Assembly (NCBI GenBank): GCA_964612085.1
Contig: CAZTCJ010000062.1
Span: 1 to 23,200, forward strand
DNA length: 23,200 nucleotides
Source of the DNA: CAZTCJ01 sp964612085
GTDB lineage: Bacteria > Pseudomonadota > Alphaproteobacteria > JAJFIK01
Direction of reading: 5' to 3'
The first letter of the stretch is position 1; each line of letters begins with the position of its first letter. Below the pieces are notes generated by a model. It saw nothing but the letters and a program-made list of their open reading frames with translations. It was not told the DNA's origin and made no database searches. The translations under genes and the position numbers were made by a program. Below are positions 8,631 to 16,119 of the stretch, piece after piece.

Positions 8631-11369
8631 TTATTCCGCCGCCCGCATGTAATGGGCGTCGCTCGCCAGGGCGATGGCCGTCGCGATATTGCCGAGCTTG
8701 GCGCTGGCCATCTGCAGGCGCACCAGAGCCTGCTCGGTACGCGCCGCTTCGTCGGGTGCCACCTCACCGGCGGAAGAACCCGCAGGGCTGTGCGCCATAT
8801 GCCGCGCCAGGGCGGAGGCCCGCGACTCCAGCCGGTCGATCATATCGGTCAGGGTAATGACGTCCTGGGCAGCCTGCAGGACCGTATCCTCATCCGGGCC
8901 CGGCAGATCCGATCCGCGCATGGCCTCCGCCAGATCCCGCAAGGAGGCGATGACCGGCGCGCTGTCTTCCTTCAGAGCATCCGCCGGGTCTCCGGCGTCC
9001 GCCCCTTGGATACGGTCGAAAAGCGTGCGCGCGGCCAGTTCGATCCGCTCCGACAGATCCCGCAGATTGGTGAGGCCCGCCTCCCGGTCCTCCGGAGACA
9101 ACGTCCCGTCGCGCAGATTGGACCCCAACTGATCGAACCGTTCCACCATATCGCCGTGCAGCGCCTTGACTTCCTCCGCGAGCGCCTGCGATCCGTCCGT
9201 ATCCTGTTCTCCAACCGTCATATCGGCCAGACGGTCGGCCATGGCATCGATCCGGCCGGTGATTTCGTCCAGGGCACCGGCAAAATCAGGCCAGGGACGA
9301 TTGGCCGCCGTCGCCATGGCGGTGACGAGCGGCGCCAAAGCCTCGTCGATGGCGACGCGCAACTCCTCGAGCGACGCCGCAGGCGACAGGCCGCCGGAAT
9401 CCGTATCGATTGCCGGTCTATCCGCCTGGCGCGCCATGTCTTCCAGCCGGTCCGACAGGGTCTGCAAGGCGGAACGCGTTTCCTCGTGATAGCGGGAAAG
9501 CGCGGACTGGCCCATGCCCTGTTCGTCCACGGCGCGCCCGACCTGGCCCGCGATATGGGTCAGACTGTCGGCAATGCCGCTCACCACCCGGTCGAGCTTC
9601 TCGCCCGCCGCGGTCACGGCATCGCCATAGGTGGCCGAGCGGTCCAGGCTGTTCTTCACATCGGACCGTATGCTGACGAGTCCTTCGGCGATGGTCTGGA
9701 TCGTCGCCTCCAGCGTCAACAGATCGGGTGCATGTTCGGCCCGCCCCTCGGCCATGCGCTCCAGGCCTGCGGTCACCTGATCGCGCAGTTTGCCGAACGC
9801 TTCCATCAGCGCGCCCTGGGCCGCGCCGCGTTCCGCCAGCGCCTGGTTGTGGCTATCGATGGCCGTGCTGACGGCATCCGTTTTCCGTGCCGCCGCATCC
9901 ACATGATCGACCGCCGCCGACAGCCGCGTCGTCATTGTGGTACTGGCTTCGTCGAAACTGCGGCAGGTCTGATTGACCGATGCCTCGATTTGACTGATCA
10001 GCGTCGCCAGCCCGCCGGCGGTTTCGGTCATCGCGGCGCTTTTGTCGCAGGCGTCCCCGACGGCATCCAGAATCTGGCTTTTGGCGGTCGAGGCCAGTTC
10101 GCCCAGGCGTTCATTGGACAGATGAACATCGGTCATGACCGCCGAAATGGCCTCATGGGAGTTCTGCAATCCTTCGACGGCCGAGGACAGACGTTCCGAC
10201 GCCGTCTTGGTCAGCGTTTCGATATCCGCCGCGCCGTCCGACACCCGGGTGACCAGCCGGTCGGCCGCGTTGCGCAGGGCATCGTCGCTCGCCATCAGGC
10301 CCTTGGCGGCGGCATCGATCTGTGTCACCGCCTGACTGGCCTCCCGTTGGGTCTTGGTCATGGACTCGGTGAGGTCCTTGCGCAGATCTCGGACGGAGTC
10401 GGCCGCCGTATTCAGGCGCGTGATGCTGTCATTGGCCGCCTCGGCCGTCTCCTCGCGGGTGCGGTCGAGCAGCTTGCCCTGTTCGTCGACGCCCGAAACG
10501 GCGGTGCGCAACTGATCCAGAACCTGATCGAGGACCTGGCCGGACGGTCCGCTCAACTCGATCATCAACCGTCCGTCGGGGGAGCGTGCGATGCCCTGCC
10601 CGTCGAACGCGGATTGCCGTGCCCGCGCCAATTGCTCGATGACCCGCGCCACGGTTCCGATCTCGTCCTTCCGGTCGGCGCCCCATACGGGCCCTTCGAT
10701 ATCCGCGCCGCCGCCGATGGCGATGGTCAGGTCCTGGGCATCGCGCGCCAGATCCTCCAAAGGCGCATAGATCCGCGCCCGCAGGATGATGGCGCTGGCC
10801 AGAACGAAGGCGAAAACGCCCAACACCACCAGGACGATCGCGCCCTGGGCGGTCGCGGCAACGCTGGTCGCAGCCTCGATCCGTGCCATGACCTCTTTGT
10901 TGTGCAATGACTGGGTCAAGGCCGTCAGTTCGGCCAGAAGACCGTCCAAACGGCCCTCCAAAAGCTCAGGACGGGTGCCTTTCTTGGCGTCCTCATGGAG
11001 CTGCCGGTAGCGGGTCATCAACCCGCGCAGATCCCGCGCGCCCTGCCGGGATTGTTCCGAATTCACCTGATCCGTATAGAGCTGCACCACTTGACCGGCG
11101 GCACGCAACTGTTCGCCTACAGGGCGCAACGCCGTCTCGTCCCGGCTGCTGACATACTCCCGGACGGCGCGGCCCGCGCCGCGCGTGCCTAAAAGGCGCT
11201 CCAGTTCCCGCACGAAACTGGCCCGCATGGTCGGCGGACTGTCGGAAGACAGCGCCCCGCGCTGAAGCTCCGAAATAAATCCGGACGTATAAAGACTGAC
11301 TCCACCGGCCAGAATGAGGAAGCAGGCGGCGCAGACAAGCAAGACGCGGGATACCATTCGAATGGACAT
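8631..11369 (-). CDS. Two-TM HAMP and long coiled-coil protein, MCP-like but without the signalling tip
   Basis: A 912-residue protein with the layout of a chemoreceptor. TM1 is at about residues 8-28, a periplasmic helical segment of about 145 residues follows, TM2 is at about 174-196, and a HAMP-like linker at 197-248 has Pro203 and a DEIG motif at 235-238. The remaining ~660 residues are mostly heptad-rich helix (Ala, Asp, Thr, Leu, Arg). I cannot find the conserved MCP hairpin (E-x2-RAGE-GRGFAVVA), so it is unlikely to drive CheA directly. The ATG at 11369 has AAGGAT upstream; a TTG at 11375 is too close to that site. It is the last gene of the gvpN/gvpF-like set, 38 nt after the GvpF/L stop. 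It could be a membrane-anchored structural or sensing rod. Confidence 0.85.
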   Translation of the reverse strand: MSIRMVSRVLLVCAACFLILAGGVSLYTSGFISELQRGALSSDSPPTMRASFVRELERLLGTRGAGRAVREYVSSRDETALRPVGEQLRAAGQVVQLYTDQVNSEQSRQGARDLRGLMTRYRQLHEDAKKGTRPELLEGRLDGLLAELTALTQSLHNKEVMARIEAATSVAATAQGAIVLVVLGVFAFVLASAIILRARIYAPLEDLARDAQDLTIAIGGGADIEGPVWGADRKDEIGTVARVIEQLARARQSAFDGQGIARSPDGRLMIELSGPSGQVLDQVLDQLRTAVSGVDEQGKLLDRTREETAEAANDSITRLNTAADSVRDLRKDLTESMTKTQREASQAVTQIDAAAKGLMASDDALRNAADRLVTRVSDGAADIETLTKTASERLSSAVEGLQNSHEAISAVMTDVHLSNERLGELASTAKSQILDAVGDACDKSAAMTETAGGLATLISQIEASVNQTCRSFDEASTTMTTRLSAAVDHVDAAARKTDAVSTAIDSHNQALAERGAAQGALMEAFGKLRDQVTAGLERMAEGRAEHAPDLLTLEATIQTIAEGLVSIRSDVKNSLDRSATYGDAVTAAGEKLDRVVSGIADSLTHIAGQVGRAVDEQGMGQSALSRYHEETRSALQTLSDRLEDMARQADRPAIDTDSGGLSPAASLEELRVAIDEALAPLVTAMATAANRPWPDFAGALDEITGRIDAMADRLADMTVGEQDTDGSQALAEEVKALHGDMVERFDQLGSNLRDGTLSPEDREAGLTNLRDLSERIELAARTLFDRIQGADAGDPADALKEDSAPVIASLRDLAEAMRGSDLPGPDEDTVLQAAQDVITLTDMIDRLESRASALARHMAHSPAGSSAGEVAPDEAARTEQALVRLQMASAKLGNIATAIALASDAHYMRAAE

Positions 11370-11407
11370 AGCCAATCCTTTACATGACCAGCCGCGCAGG
11401 CCGGCGG

Positions 11408-12457
11408 TCAGGCCGCATGGGCCTGGCCATCATCGAGACGCAACAGGCGGACGGTATAGAGATCTTCCACGGCGCCTGAGTCGAGCCGGATCGGCTCCGC
11501 CTGTTTTTCCGGCTCCGTGACCCGGCGTTTCAATTGCCCGTCTGCGACGCGGGACAGCAGGGCGTAGGCATCGCGGATCCTGTCGATCTCCGCCGCCGGT
11601 TTTTGCATGCCGCGCACCGGCAGCAGTGAGCGGATCGCCCTTTGATAGGCGTGCTGAAGGTCGTCCTTCGAGACCGCTTCCTCGACGGAAAGCTGGCGGC
11701 GGGCATCGGCCACCGCCCGGTAATCGGTTTCATGCAGTTCGACGGCGGCAAAGCTGCACGGCGGAATGGGACCCAGGCATTGAATTTCCAGATGTCCGCC
11801 GGTTTCCCGGTGCAACTGATCCAGGACCGCGTCGAGCGACAACTCATCGGCCCGGCGCAGCAGGACCGTGAACTGGGCGACCACATCGTCCTGACCGGGA
11901 TGGGTTTCGATGACGTCAAGCGCCACGCCGGCGAGAATCGTTCGGATACGTTCCGTCTGGGCCCGGCGCTGGCCGTCCACCGCCGCCTTGAGCACACGTG
12001 CGGCATGATTGCCGCGCGGGCCGCCCGGCGTCATATGCCGGCGGATCAGATCGCCCTGATGCATTTGCGCAATGGCATCCACGACCGACCAGGACACACG
12101 CACATCGATTTGCACCAAAGGCCCGTAGTGATCGACCGGATCGCGCAGATCCGGCGCGCACGCTTCCAGAATGGTCCGCAGCCGCGCGCCGTCGCGCACC
12201 ACCGTGCCTTCCTTGGCCGGTAAAATCGGCATGAAGACCATCAGGGTTTCAAGCACGCGCCGGTGGGATTCGCGCCTGCGCCCCTTGCGGGACAGGCCCA
12301 TATCGAAGGTCAGCGCGCGCGGCGTCCGCCCGACGACCGCCGCCAGACCGCCCGCGACCACGGGCCGGATCAAGCGCCCCTGGACGCGCGGCCGCACGGC
12401 GCTCAACTGGCTTGCGCCTTCCAGCGTGGTGAATCCGTAGACCGTCAGACTGCTCAT
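11408..12457 (-). CDS. gvpF: GvpF/GvpL-family protein with C-terminal J-domain-like extension
   Basis: Residues 4-242 follow the GvpL/GvpF pattern: an N-terminal LTVYGF strand, GGLAAVVGRTPR, a helical HRRVLETLMVFMPILPAKEG segment (VVP-SFG region of the family), and the family-closing LEIQCLGPIPPCSFAAVEL, which corresponds to the GPWPPYSFV motif. GvpF/L proteins bind the shell protein GvpA and help vesicle assembly. Residues about 253-305 (VSKDDLQHAYQRAI then AAEIDRIRDAYALLSR) look like helices II and III of a DnaJ J-domain, but the HPD loop reads LPV, so Hsp70 stimulation is doubtful. Length (349 aa) exceeds the usual 210-270. The start has a strong GGGAGGAG site and overlaps the coiled-coil gene (ATGA, 12454-12457). 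The family is clear; F versus L is not. Confidence 0.8.
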   Translation of the reverse strand: MSSLTVYGFTTLEGASQLSAVRPRVQGRLIRPVVAGGLAAVVGRTPRALTFDMGLSRKGRRRESHRRVLETLMVFMPILPAKEGTVVRDGARLRTILEACAPDLRDPVDHYGPLVQIDVRVSWSVVDAIAQMHQGDLIRRHMTPGGPRGNHAARVLKAAVDGQRRAQTERIRTILAGVALDVIETHPGQDDVVAQFTVLLRRADELSLDAVLDQLHRETGGHLEIQCLGPIPPCSFAAVELHETDYRAVADARRQLSVEEAVSKDDLQHAYQRAIRSLLPVRGMQKPAAEIDRIRDAYALLSRVADGQLKRRVTEPEKQAEPIRLDSGAVEDLYTVRLLRLDDGQAHAA

Positions 12458-12756
12458 TGCGCTCCTCCCTGCGGCAGGCCATCGCTCTTTTCACAATCCG
12501 GATGACCGGGCGCCGCCGGTCCCAAGGACGCAATGGTGCTGTACAGAACATCAAGCTGGCCCGTGACCTGTTGAAGACGGCGGGACAGGTTCGTTTGGTG
12601 CTCCGCCCAGGCCGCCGCATCCCGCTCCAGGCATACGCGGACCTTTTCCAGGCGGACAAGTTCCGCGGAAAGGGCCGCCCGGCGGCTGCGGTAACCGGAA
12701 GAAACAGGGGTGCCAGGGCTCTCTGGCCCGTAGTGTGGGAAATCCGAACCGCTCAT
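12454..12756 (-). CDS. Small coiled-coil protein of unknown function in the gvp-like operon
   Basis: A 100-residue protein. Residues about 1-22 are polar and Ser/Gly/Pro-rich, about 23-78 form a predicted helix with heptads (RAALSAELVRLEKVRVCLER, then LSRRLQQVTGQLDVL), and the tail is disordered. No membrane segment and no family recognised. It begins 21 nt after the gvpN-like stop with a GGAGA site, and its stop overlaps the GvpF/L start by 4 nt, which is strong evidence that it is a real, co-translated gene. Its size is like several small Gvp proteins (GvpG, GvpK, GvpS), but I see no matching motif for any of them. Confidence 0.8.
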   Translation of the reverse strand: MSGSDFPHYGPESPGTPVSSGYRSRRAALSAELVRLEKVRVCLERDAAAWAEHQTNLSRRLQQVTGQLDVLYSTIASLGPAAPGHPDCEKSDGLPQGGAQ

Positions 12757-12777
12757 GATAGTTCTCCGTGAGCTGAG

Positions 12778-13842
12778 TTAAAGGCCGGAGCGCATACCGT
12801 CGCTCAACATGTCATCCGCAGGACAGTAATGTTCGATCACCCGGTCGAGCATGGCTGCAGCGTGTGCGGATTGATCCTGTCTCCCCGTCTCCACCGCGCC
12901 GGGCAGCGCGATCTTGGACAAGAGGACGTCGTGACACAGCGCCACGAACCGCTCGTCGCTGGCCGCCGCGCGCCAGCTCTGCCCCTTGACGATGCCGGCG
13001 ATCATGAGGCTGGCGCGGATCGTCGGGGCCAACGTCTGCAAACGGGCCTTCCGGACATCGCGCACCAGATCCACGATGCGCCCGGCGCTGTCCCTGTCGA
13101 GCCCTGTCCGGACCGAGACGATCTCGATTTCCTCGCCCCGCGCGATCTCGCTCAGATCGACGGTCATCAGCCGGTCGAGCAAGGCAGTGGACGGGTTCGC
13201 GACGGACGCCCGATCATGGGGGTTGGAGGTCAGGACCATGCGGAAATCGGGATGGACGGAGACAACGGAGCGCTCGCCCTCCGCCGCCGGCAAGACCAGC
13301 AGACGCTCTTCCAGAACGCTCAAAAGCACGTCATTGGCGCCAGCGGGTGCGCGCGTGAATTCGTCATAAACAAGCACATGGCCGTGCCTGCAGGCGGCTG
13401 TGAGATCATGATCGAACCAGACGAGGGCCGTCTCGGTTTCCGTCTTCGTCAGGGAGGGAACGAGCCGGTCGACAATCTGCTTGGTCCTGACCCCGGCATG
13501 ACCGCCGAGAACGCCGCCTTGGGCATGGGCTGCCGCGCCGGTGATAAAGGAAACCGGACGGCCGGACGCCGCCGCCACCCGCAAGGCCAGAAGCGTCTTG
13601 CCGGTTCCAGCGGCGCCGCGCAGGTGAAGCGCATGATTGGCCTGCAGATAAAGCGCCAGGCGGTCCGTCTGCCGACAGATACGGTCCGTGGCGACGATGG
13701 AGACCCTGGGCGTGCCGATCGGCGCGGAGACCGGCGCATTTTCTTCCATGACCGGTTGCTGCATAAGGTCAACCTGAACGATCGGGGAGCAGGTCAGCCG
13801 GGATCGGTCGCGCGCGGGCGGCACGATGCGGGCAGGCTCCAT
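12778..13842 (-). CDS. gvpN: GvpN-type AAA+ ATPase (MoxR group)
   Basis: A 354-residue AAA+ protein from the ATG at 13842. Walker A RGAAGTGKT is at about 75-83, Walker B with VLVYDEFTR at about 156-164, sensor 1 TSNP at 205-208, and an arginine-rich region around LLDRLMTVDL follows. The surrounding text is GvpN-specific rather than generic MoxR: VDRL-PSLTKTE, the W-D-LTAAC-G-LVYDEFTR-P-ANDVLLSVLEER run, and VHPDFR-LTSNP. GvpN is thought to power gas-vesicle growth. The N-terminus is uncertain: ATGs at 13764 and 13749 also precede the conserved core and none has a strong ribosome-binding site. The 3' end is 21 nt before the small coiled-coil gene. No VWA-domain partner typical of MoxR systems is adjacent. 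Confidence 0.88.
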   Translation of the reverse strand: MEPARIVPPARDRSRLTCSPIVQVDLMQQPVMEENAPVSAPIGTPRVSIVATDRICRQTDRLALYLQANHALHLRGAAGTGKTLLALRVAAASGRPVSFITGAAAHAQGGVLGGHAGVRTKQIVDRLVPSLTKTETETALVWFDHDLTAACRHGHVLVYDEFTRAPAGANDVLLSVLEERLLVLPAAEGERSVVSVHPDFRMVLTSNPHDRASVANPSTALLDRLMTVDLSEIARGEEIEIVSVRTGLDRDSAGRIVDLVRDVRKARLQTLAPTIRASLMIAGIVKGQSWRAAASDERFVALCHDVLLSKIALPGAVETGRQDQSAHAAAMLDRVIEHYCPADDMLSDGMRSGL

Positions 13843-13932
13843 AAGATGACGGCGGGGAAGATGCAATCGCGCCAGGACAGCGCAAATCTCTTCACCTCAC
13901 TCCATTGCGACAGTCCAATTTTGAGAAGGGCG

Positions 13933-13950
13933 GGTTAATGAATCGTAACC
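13933..13950. promoter_or_regulatory. Candidate operator upstream of gvpN, CtrA-like
   Basis: GGTTA (13933-13937) and TAACC (13946-13950) form an inverted repeat with 8-nt spacing in the 145-nt gap upstream of gvpN. It includes TTAA-n7-TAAC, one base off the alphaproteobacterial CtrA motif TTAA-n7-TTAA. No convincing sigma-70 promoter was seen beside it. Short motifs like this occur by chance. Confidence 0.25.
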
Positions 13951-13987
13951 AGTGCCGATTTTGCGCCGCCCCTCCTCCTTTTTCCCG

Positions 13988-14614
13988 TCAATCGCCGGTG
14001 CCGCAGGCGGACCGGGCCGCGTCGATCCAGACGCCCACATCGACGATGCGCGCGGCATCCCCCAGCGCGTCATTGAGCGCTTCGGGAGAAGACGACGCCA
14101 GATCCGAAAGCGTCCGGATGCCCAACTGCCTCAAGCGCAAGCGCATGCCCACACCGATCATGGGCAGACCGTCCAGGCTTTGCTCCGTGGCCGGTTTATC
14201 GGTCGGTTGTCGCGGCGCCGTCTCATGCCGTTGGGGACCGGCAAGCCGGATGGCGCCCAGGGCCGGTGCCGCCGTCAGAATATCCGTGTCCTGGGAGCCA
14301 TCGGCCGGTGCGCCGGAGGCGAAGGTCCCGGCATCCGGTTCCGAACCCGTCATGAGGCGGAAAAACAGGGACTCCTGGTCCGCTTCGGCACGATCGTCAG
14401 AAACCGGCGGTTCCGCACCCTGAAACAGCTCCCGCAGGAGACTCTGGGGCGGTTCGGGACAAGCCCGAACAGGCTGATCCTGCAGGACATCGGCCAGAAC
14501 GGACCGGTCCGCGCGCGCGCCCTCGTCCGGCTGACCGCCCTCCGGCTCCTGATCGTCGAGCAAAGGGGAGACGGCGAGAGACGACATATCATGCGTCAGG
14601 GTATGGGGGATCAT
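13988..14614 (-). CDS. Protein with acidic disordered region and C-terminal helix-hairpin-helix domain
   Basis: A 208-residue protein. Residues 1 to about 145 are rich in Asp, Glu, Pro, Ala and Gln and look largely disordered. Residues about 150-205 contain LPMIGVGMRLRLRQLGIRTLSDLASSSPEAL then VDVGVWIDAAR in pieces, the pattern of the helix-hairpin-helix modules that follow the scheme GIGP-x-A-x-L-x-x-GI-T-x-x-DLA. Such modules bind DNA or act as protein adaptors. The start at 14614 has a GGTGAGG site. It lies between the TadE-like and gvpN-like genes in the same direction, so it may belong to that set. Function unknown. Confidence 0.75.
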   Translation of the reverse strand: MIPHTLTHDMSSLAVSPLLDDQEPEGGQPDEGARADRSVLADVLQDQPVRACPEPPQSLLRELFQGAEPPVSDDRAEADQESLFFRLMTGSEPDAGTFASGAPADGSQDTDILTAAPALGAIRLAGPQRHETAPRQPTDKPATEQSLDGLPMIGVGMRLRLRQLGIRTLSDLASSSPEALNDALGDAARIVDVGVWIDAARSACGTGD

Positions 14615-14674
14615 GACACGACCTCACCTTGTGATGACAAACTCACCCACTGCTGGAGCGAGATCGTTAACAAC

Positions 14675-14721
14675 CGGATAATGCGTTCCGGGACGGAGCA
14701 TCCCGGCAAGCGGTTTATCCG
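14675..14721 (-). other. Nested hairpin after the TadE-like gene
   Basis: An inner stem CCGGGA (14688-14693) with TCCCGG (14701-14706) is flanked by outer arms CGGATAA (14675-14681) and TTATCCG (14715-14721). The outer arm includes the stop codon of the TadE-like gene. There is no T run, so it may be a weak attenuator or an RNA-processing site rather than a full terminator. Confidence 0.35.
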
Positions 14722-15290
14722 TTGGGCAGGGTCCGGCCGCCGGGAGTGTTGTGGAAGGCATAAGCCGCCTCGATGATGTGCCCGCCACCATCGGCGAACA
14801 ACCGGCCGATCAAGGGCGTCGTCAGCGGCCACTGATAAGACACCCGCACGATCACCAGGTCGCCCGGCGCGCCGGGCTCAAAAACCGGGCGCAGGTCGAT
14901 CAATCCGCTCCCGGATGACGCCGCCGGCGCACGTGCCATACCATCGCCCGGCCGGGGCGGGACATCGCCGCTGAAAGCCCGGAAGCGCTGAATATCGAGA
15001 ACGAGCCGCTCGGAACACTCCACGAGAACAGCGACGCGGGCGCACAATAGGCCGCGCAGGGTATCGGGCTCAAGCGTGCCGGCCCGCACCTGACCGGTCC
15101 GCATCTGGCGGCTGACATGGCTCACGCCGTTTTCCAGGGCAATCTGGGCCAAGGCGAGCGCGGCGATTTCCAAAACCGCAAAGCAGGCCACAAGCACGGC
15201 GACGCCCCACGGCGCGAGCCCGGCGGTCTGGTGAAAAACCGTATACGGATAACCGTTTGGACTGCCCCGGCCCGCCCGCTGCATGATCAT
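14715..15290 (-). CDS. TadE-like pseudopilin
   Basis: A 191-residue protein with a short N-terminus, one membrane helix at about residues 26-48 (WGVAVLVACFAVLEIAAL with the expected Glu in the helix), then an alphaproteobacterial TadE-type region: QIALENGVSHVSRQMRTGQVR, followed by LRGLLCARVAVLVECSERLVLDIQRF. The paired cysteines and the RTGQ and L-DIQ patterns recur in TadE proteins of Tad/Flp pilus loci. TadE pseudopilins are processed by the prepilin peptidase and needed for Flp pilus assembly. The start has a GAGGGG site. A Flp pilin gene is read in the opposite direction 232 nt away, but no TadA/CpaF ATPase, secretin or TadB/C gene is in the window. Confidence 0.8.
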   Translation of the reverse strand: MIMQRAGRGSPNGYPYTVFHQTAGLAPWGVAVLVACFAVLEIAALALAQIALENGVSHVSRQMRTGQVRAGTLEPDTLRGLLCARVAVLVECSERLVLDIQRFRAFSGDVPPRPGDGMARAPAASSGSGLIDLRPVFEPGAPGDLVIVRVSYQWPLTTPLIGRLFADGGGHIIEAAYAFHNTPGGRTLPNG

Positions 15291-15522
15291 CGCCGCCGCC
15301 CCTCATGTCTCTTCAGCATGGAGAACAAGGGCATAGGCTGCCTGCACTTTCCGTTCGGTAAAATCCAAACGATCGGCGAAAGCAAAAAGACATGCGGGGA
15401 TGCACACCCCCTTATCTCTTTTGAAAGGCTGTCCGGGTACGCTCATCAAAGGGTTCGCGATGCCGGAGCCATGAGCGACGGTCCGTGGCTGGCCTTGTTT
15501 CTCCTATTGGGAGCAATCCGGA

Positions 15523-15699
15523 ATGAAGCGCTTTTTAGGACAGTTTTGCGCGGACACGTCTGGAGCAACCGCTATCGAGTATGCCCTGATCGCCGCCGGT
15601 CTCGCGGTTGCCATTCTGGGCGGCGTGACGGCGTTCAGCACCGAAATCGAATGGGTTTTCCAGCGGATCGTTGAGATATTCGAAAGCTCCGGCGCTTAA
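15523..15699 (+). CDS. flp: Flp/Fap-type pilin
   Basis: A 58-residue protein starting MKRFLGQFCADTSGATAIEY. The motif G-ATAIEYALIAAGLAVAI is the Flp prepilin signature: cleavage after the Gly at about residue 14, Glu-Tyr at +5/+6 and a following hydrophobic helix. The C-terminus FQRIVEIFESSGA is typical of the amphipathic end of Flp pilins. GGGAG lies about 9 nt upstream of the ATG. It should be cleaved by a CpaA/TadV peptidase and polymerised by a Tad system that must be encoded elsewhere. It is a single copy, divergent from the TadE-like gene. Confidence 0.92.
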   Translation: MKRFLGQFCADTSGATAIEYALIAAGLAVAILGGVTAFSTEIEWVFQRIVEIFESSGA

Positions 15700-15766
15700 A
15701 GCAGCACGGCACATAAAGGGGCCAGGGATATAAGCGGCGGCGCGGACCGGGCAGCATGATCCGGTT

Positions 15767-15785
15767 CCGGCGTCCAGCCGGTTTT
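15767..15785 (+). terminator. Weak candidate terminator after flp
   Basis: CCGGC (15767-15771) pairs with GCCGG (15777-15781) around a 5-nt loop and is followed by TTTT. The 5-bp stem is short, and the site is 67 nt past the flp stop. Confidence 0.3.
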
Positions 15786-16119
15786 CATCTTGCGGGGAGA
15801 TGCGCGGGTGGCCTGGGGGCCCGGCGCTGCCAGCGGCAGGACCGAGAGGTCTTTCGCATTGGCAGGCCGGGCCGGCAGGCGCTTTCAGGCCGGACGGCAC
15901 ACGGCATTTGATCCGTATCGCAATGGAACCCTGGCCGGAACACAGCGCCCGGTTCGCGGCCCGCCCCGGACCCGGGGCCGAAAACCGACCGGCACGCAGC
16001 GTAAAGCCTTGGAAAATTCCGCCTAAGGTATATAGTTGAGACATTGATTGCGATACAGCACCCATGGGAGCACGTCCAGTCTTGGCGTGTGACGCGGAAC
16101 CGTTTTGATGCGGCCCCTA

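Noticed and set aside
8652..10910. 752-codon plus-strand frame opposite the HAMP protein
   Set aside because: It is antisense; the Gln/Arg/Gly/His-rich text shows no family pattern and reflects GC-skewed codon use.
12778..13842. Generic MoxR or RavA chaperone identity for the AAA+ protein
   Set aside because: No VWA-domain partner nearby, and several stretches fit GvpN specifically; the neighbouring GvpF/L gene supports GvpN.
14675..14721. Intrinsic terminator after the TadE-like gene
   Set aside because: Stem present but no T run; kept only as a structured element.
8600..15700. Search for GvpA, GvpJ, GvpK or GvpS small proteins
   Set aside because: None of the small frames on either strand shows the shell-protein pattern (DRILDKG, VDAWVRVSLVGIE-like); absence is by eye only.
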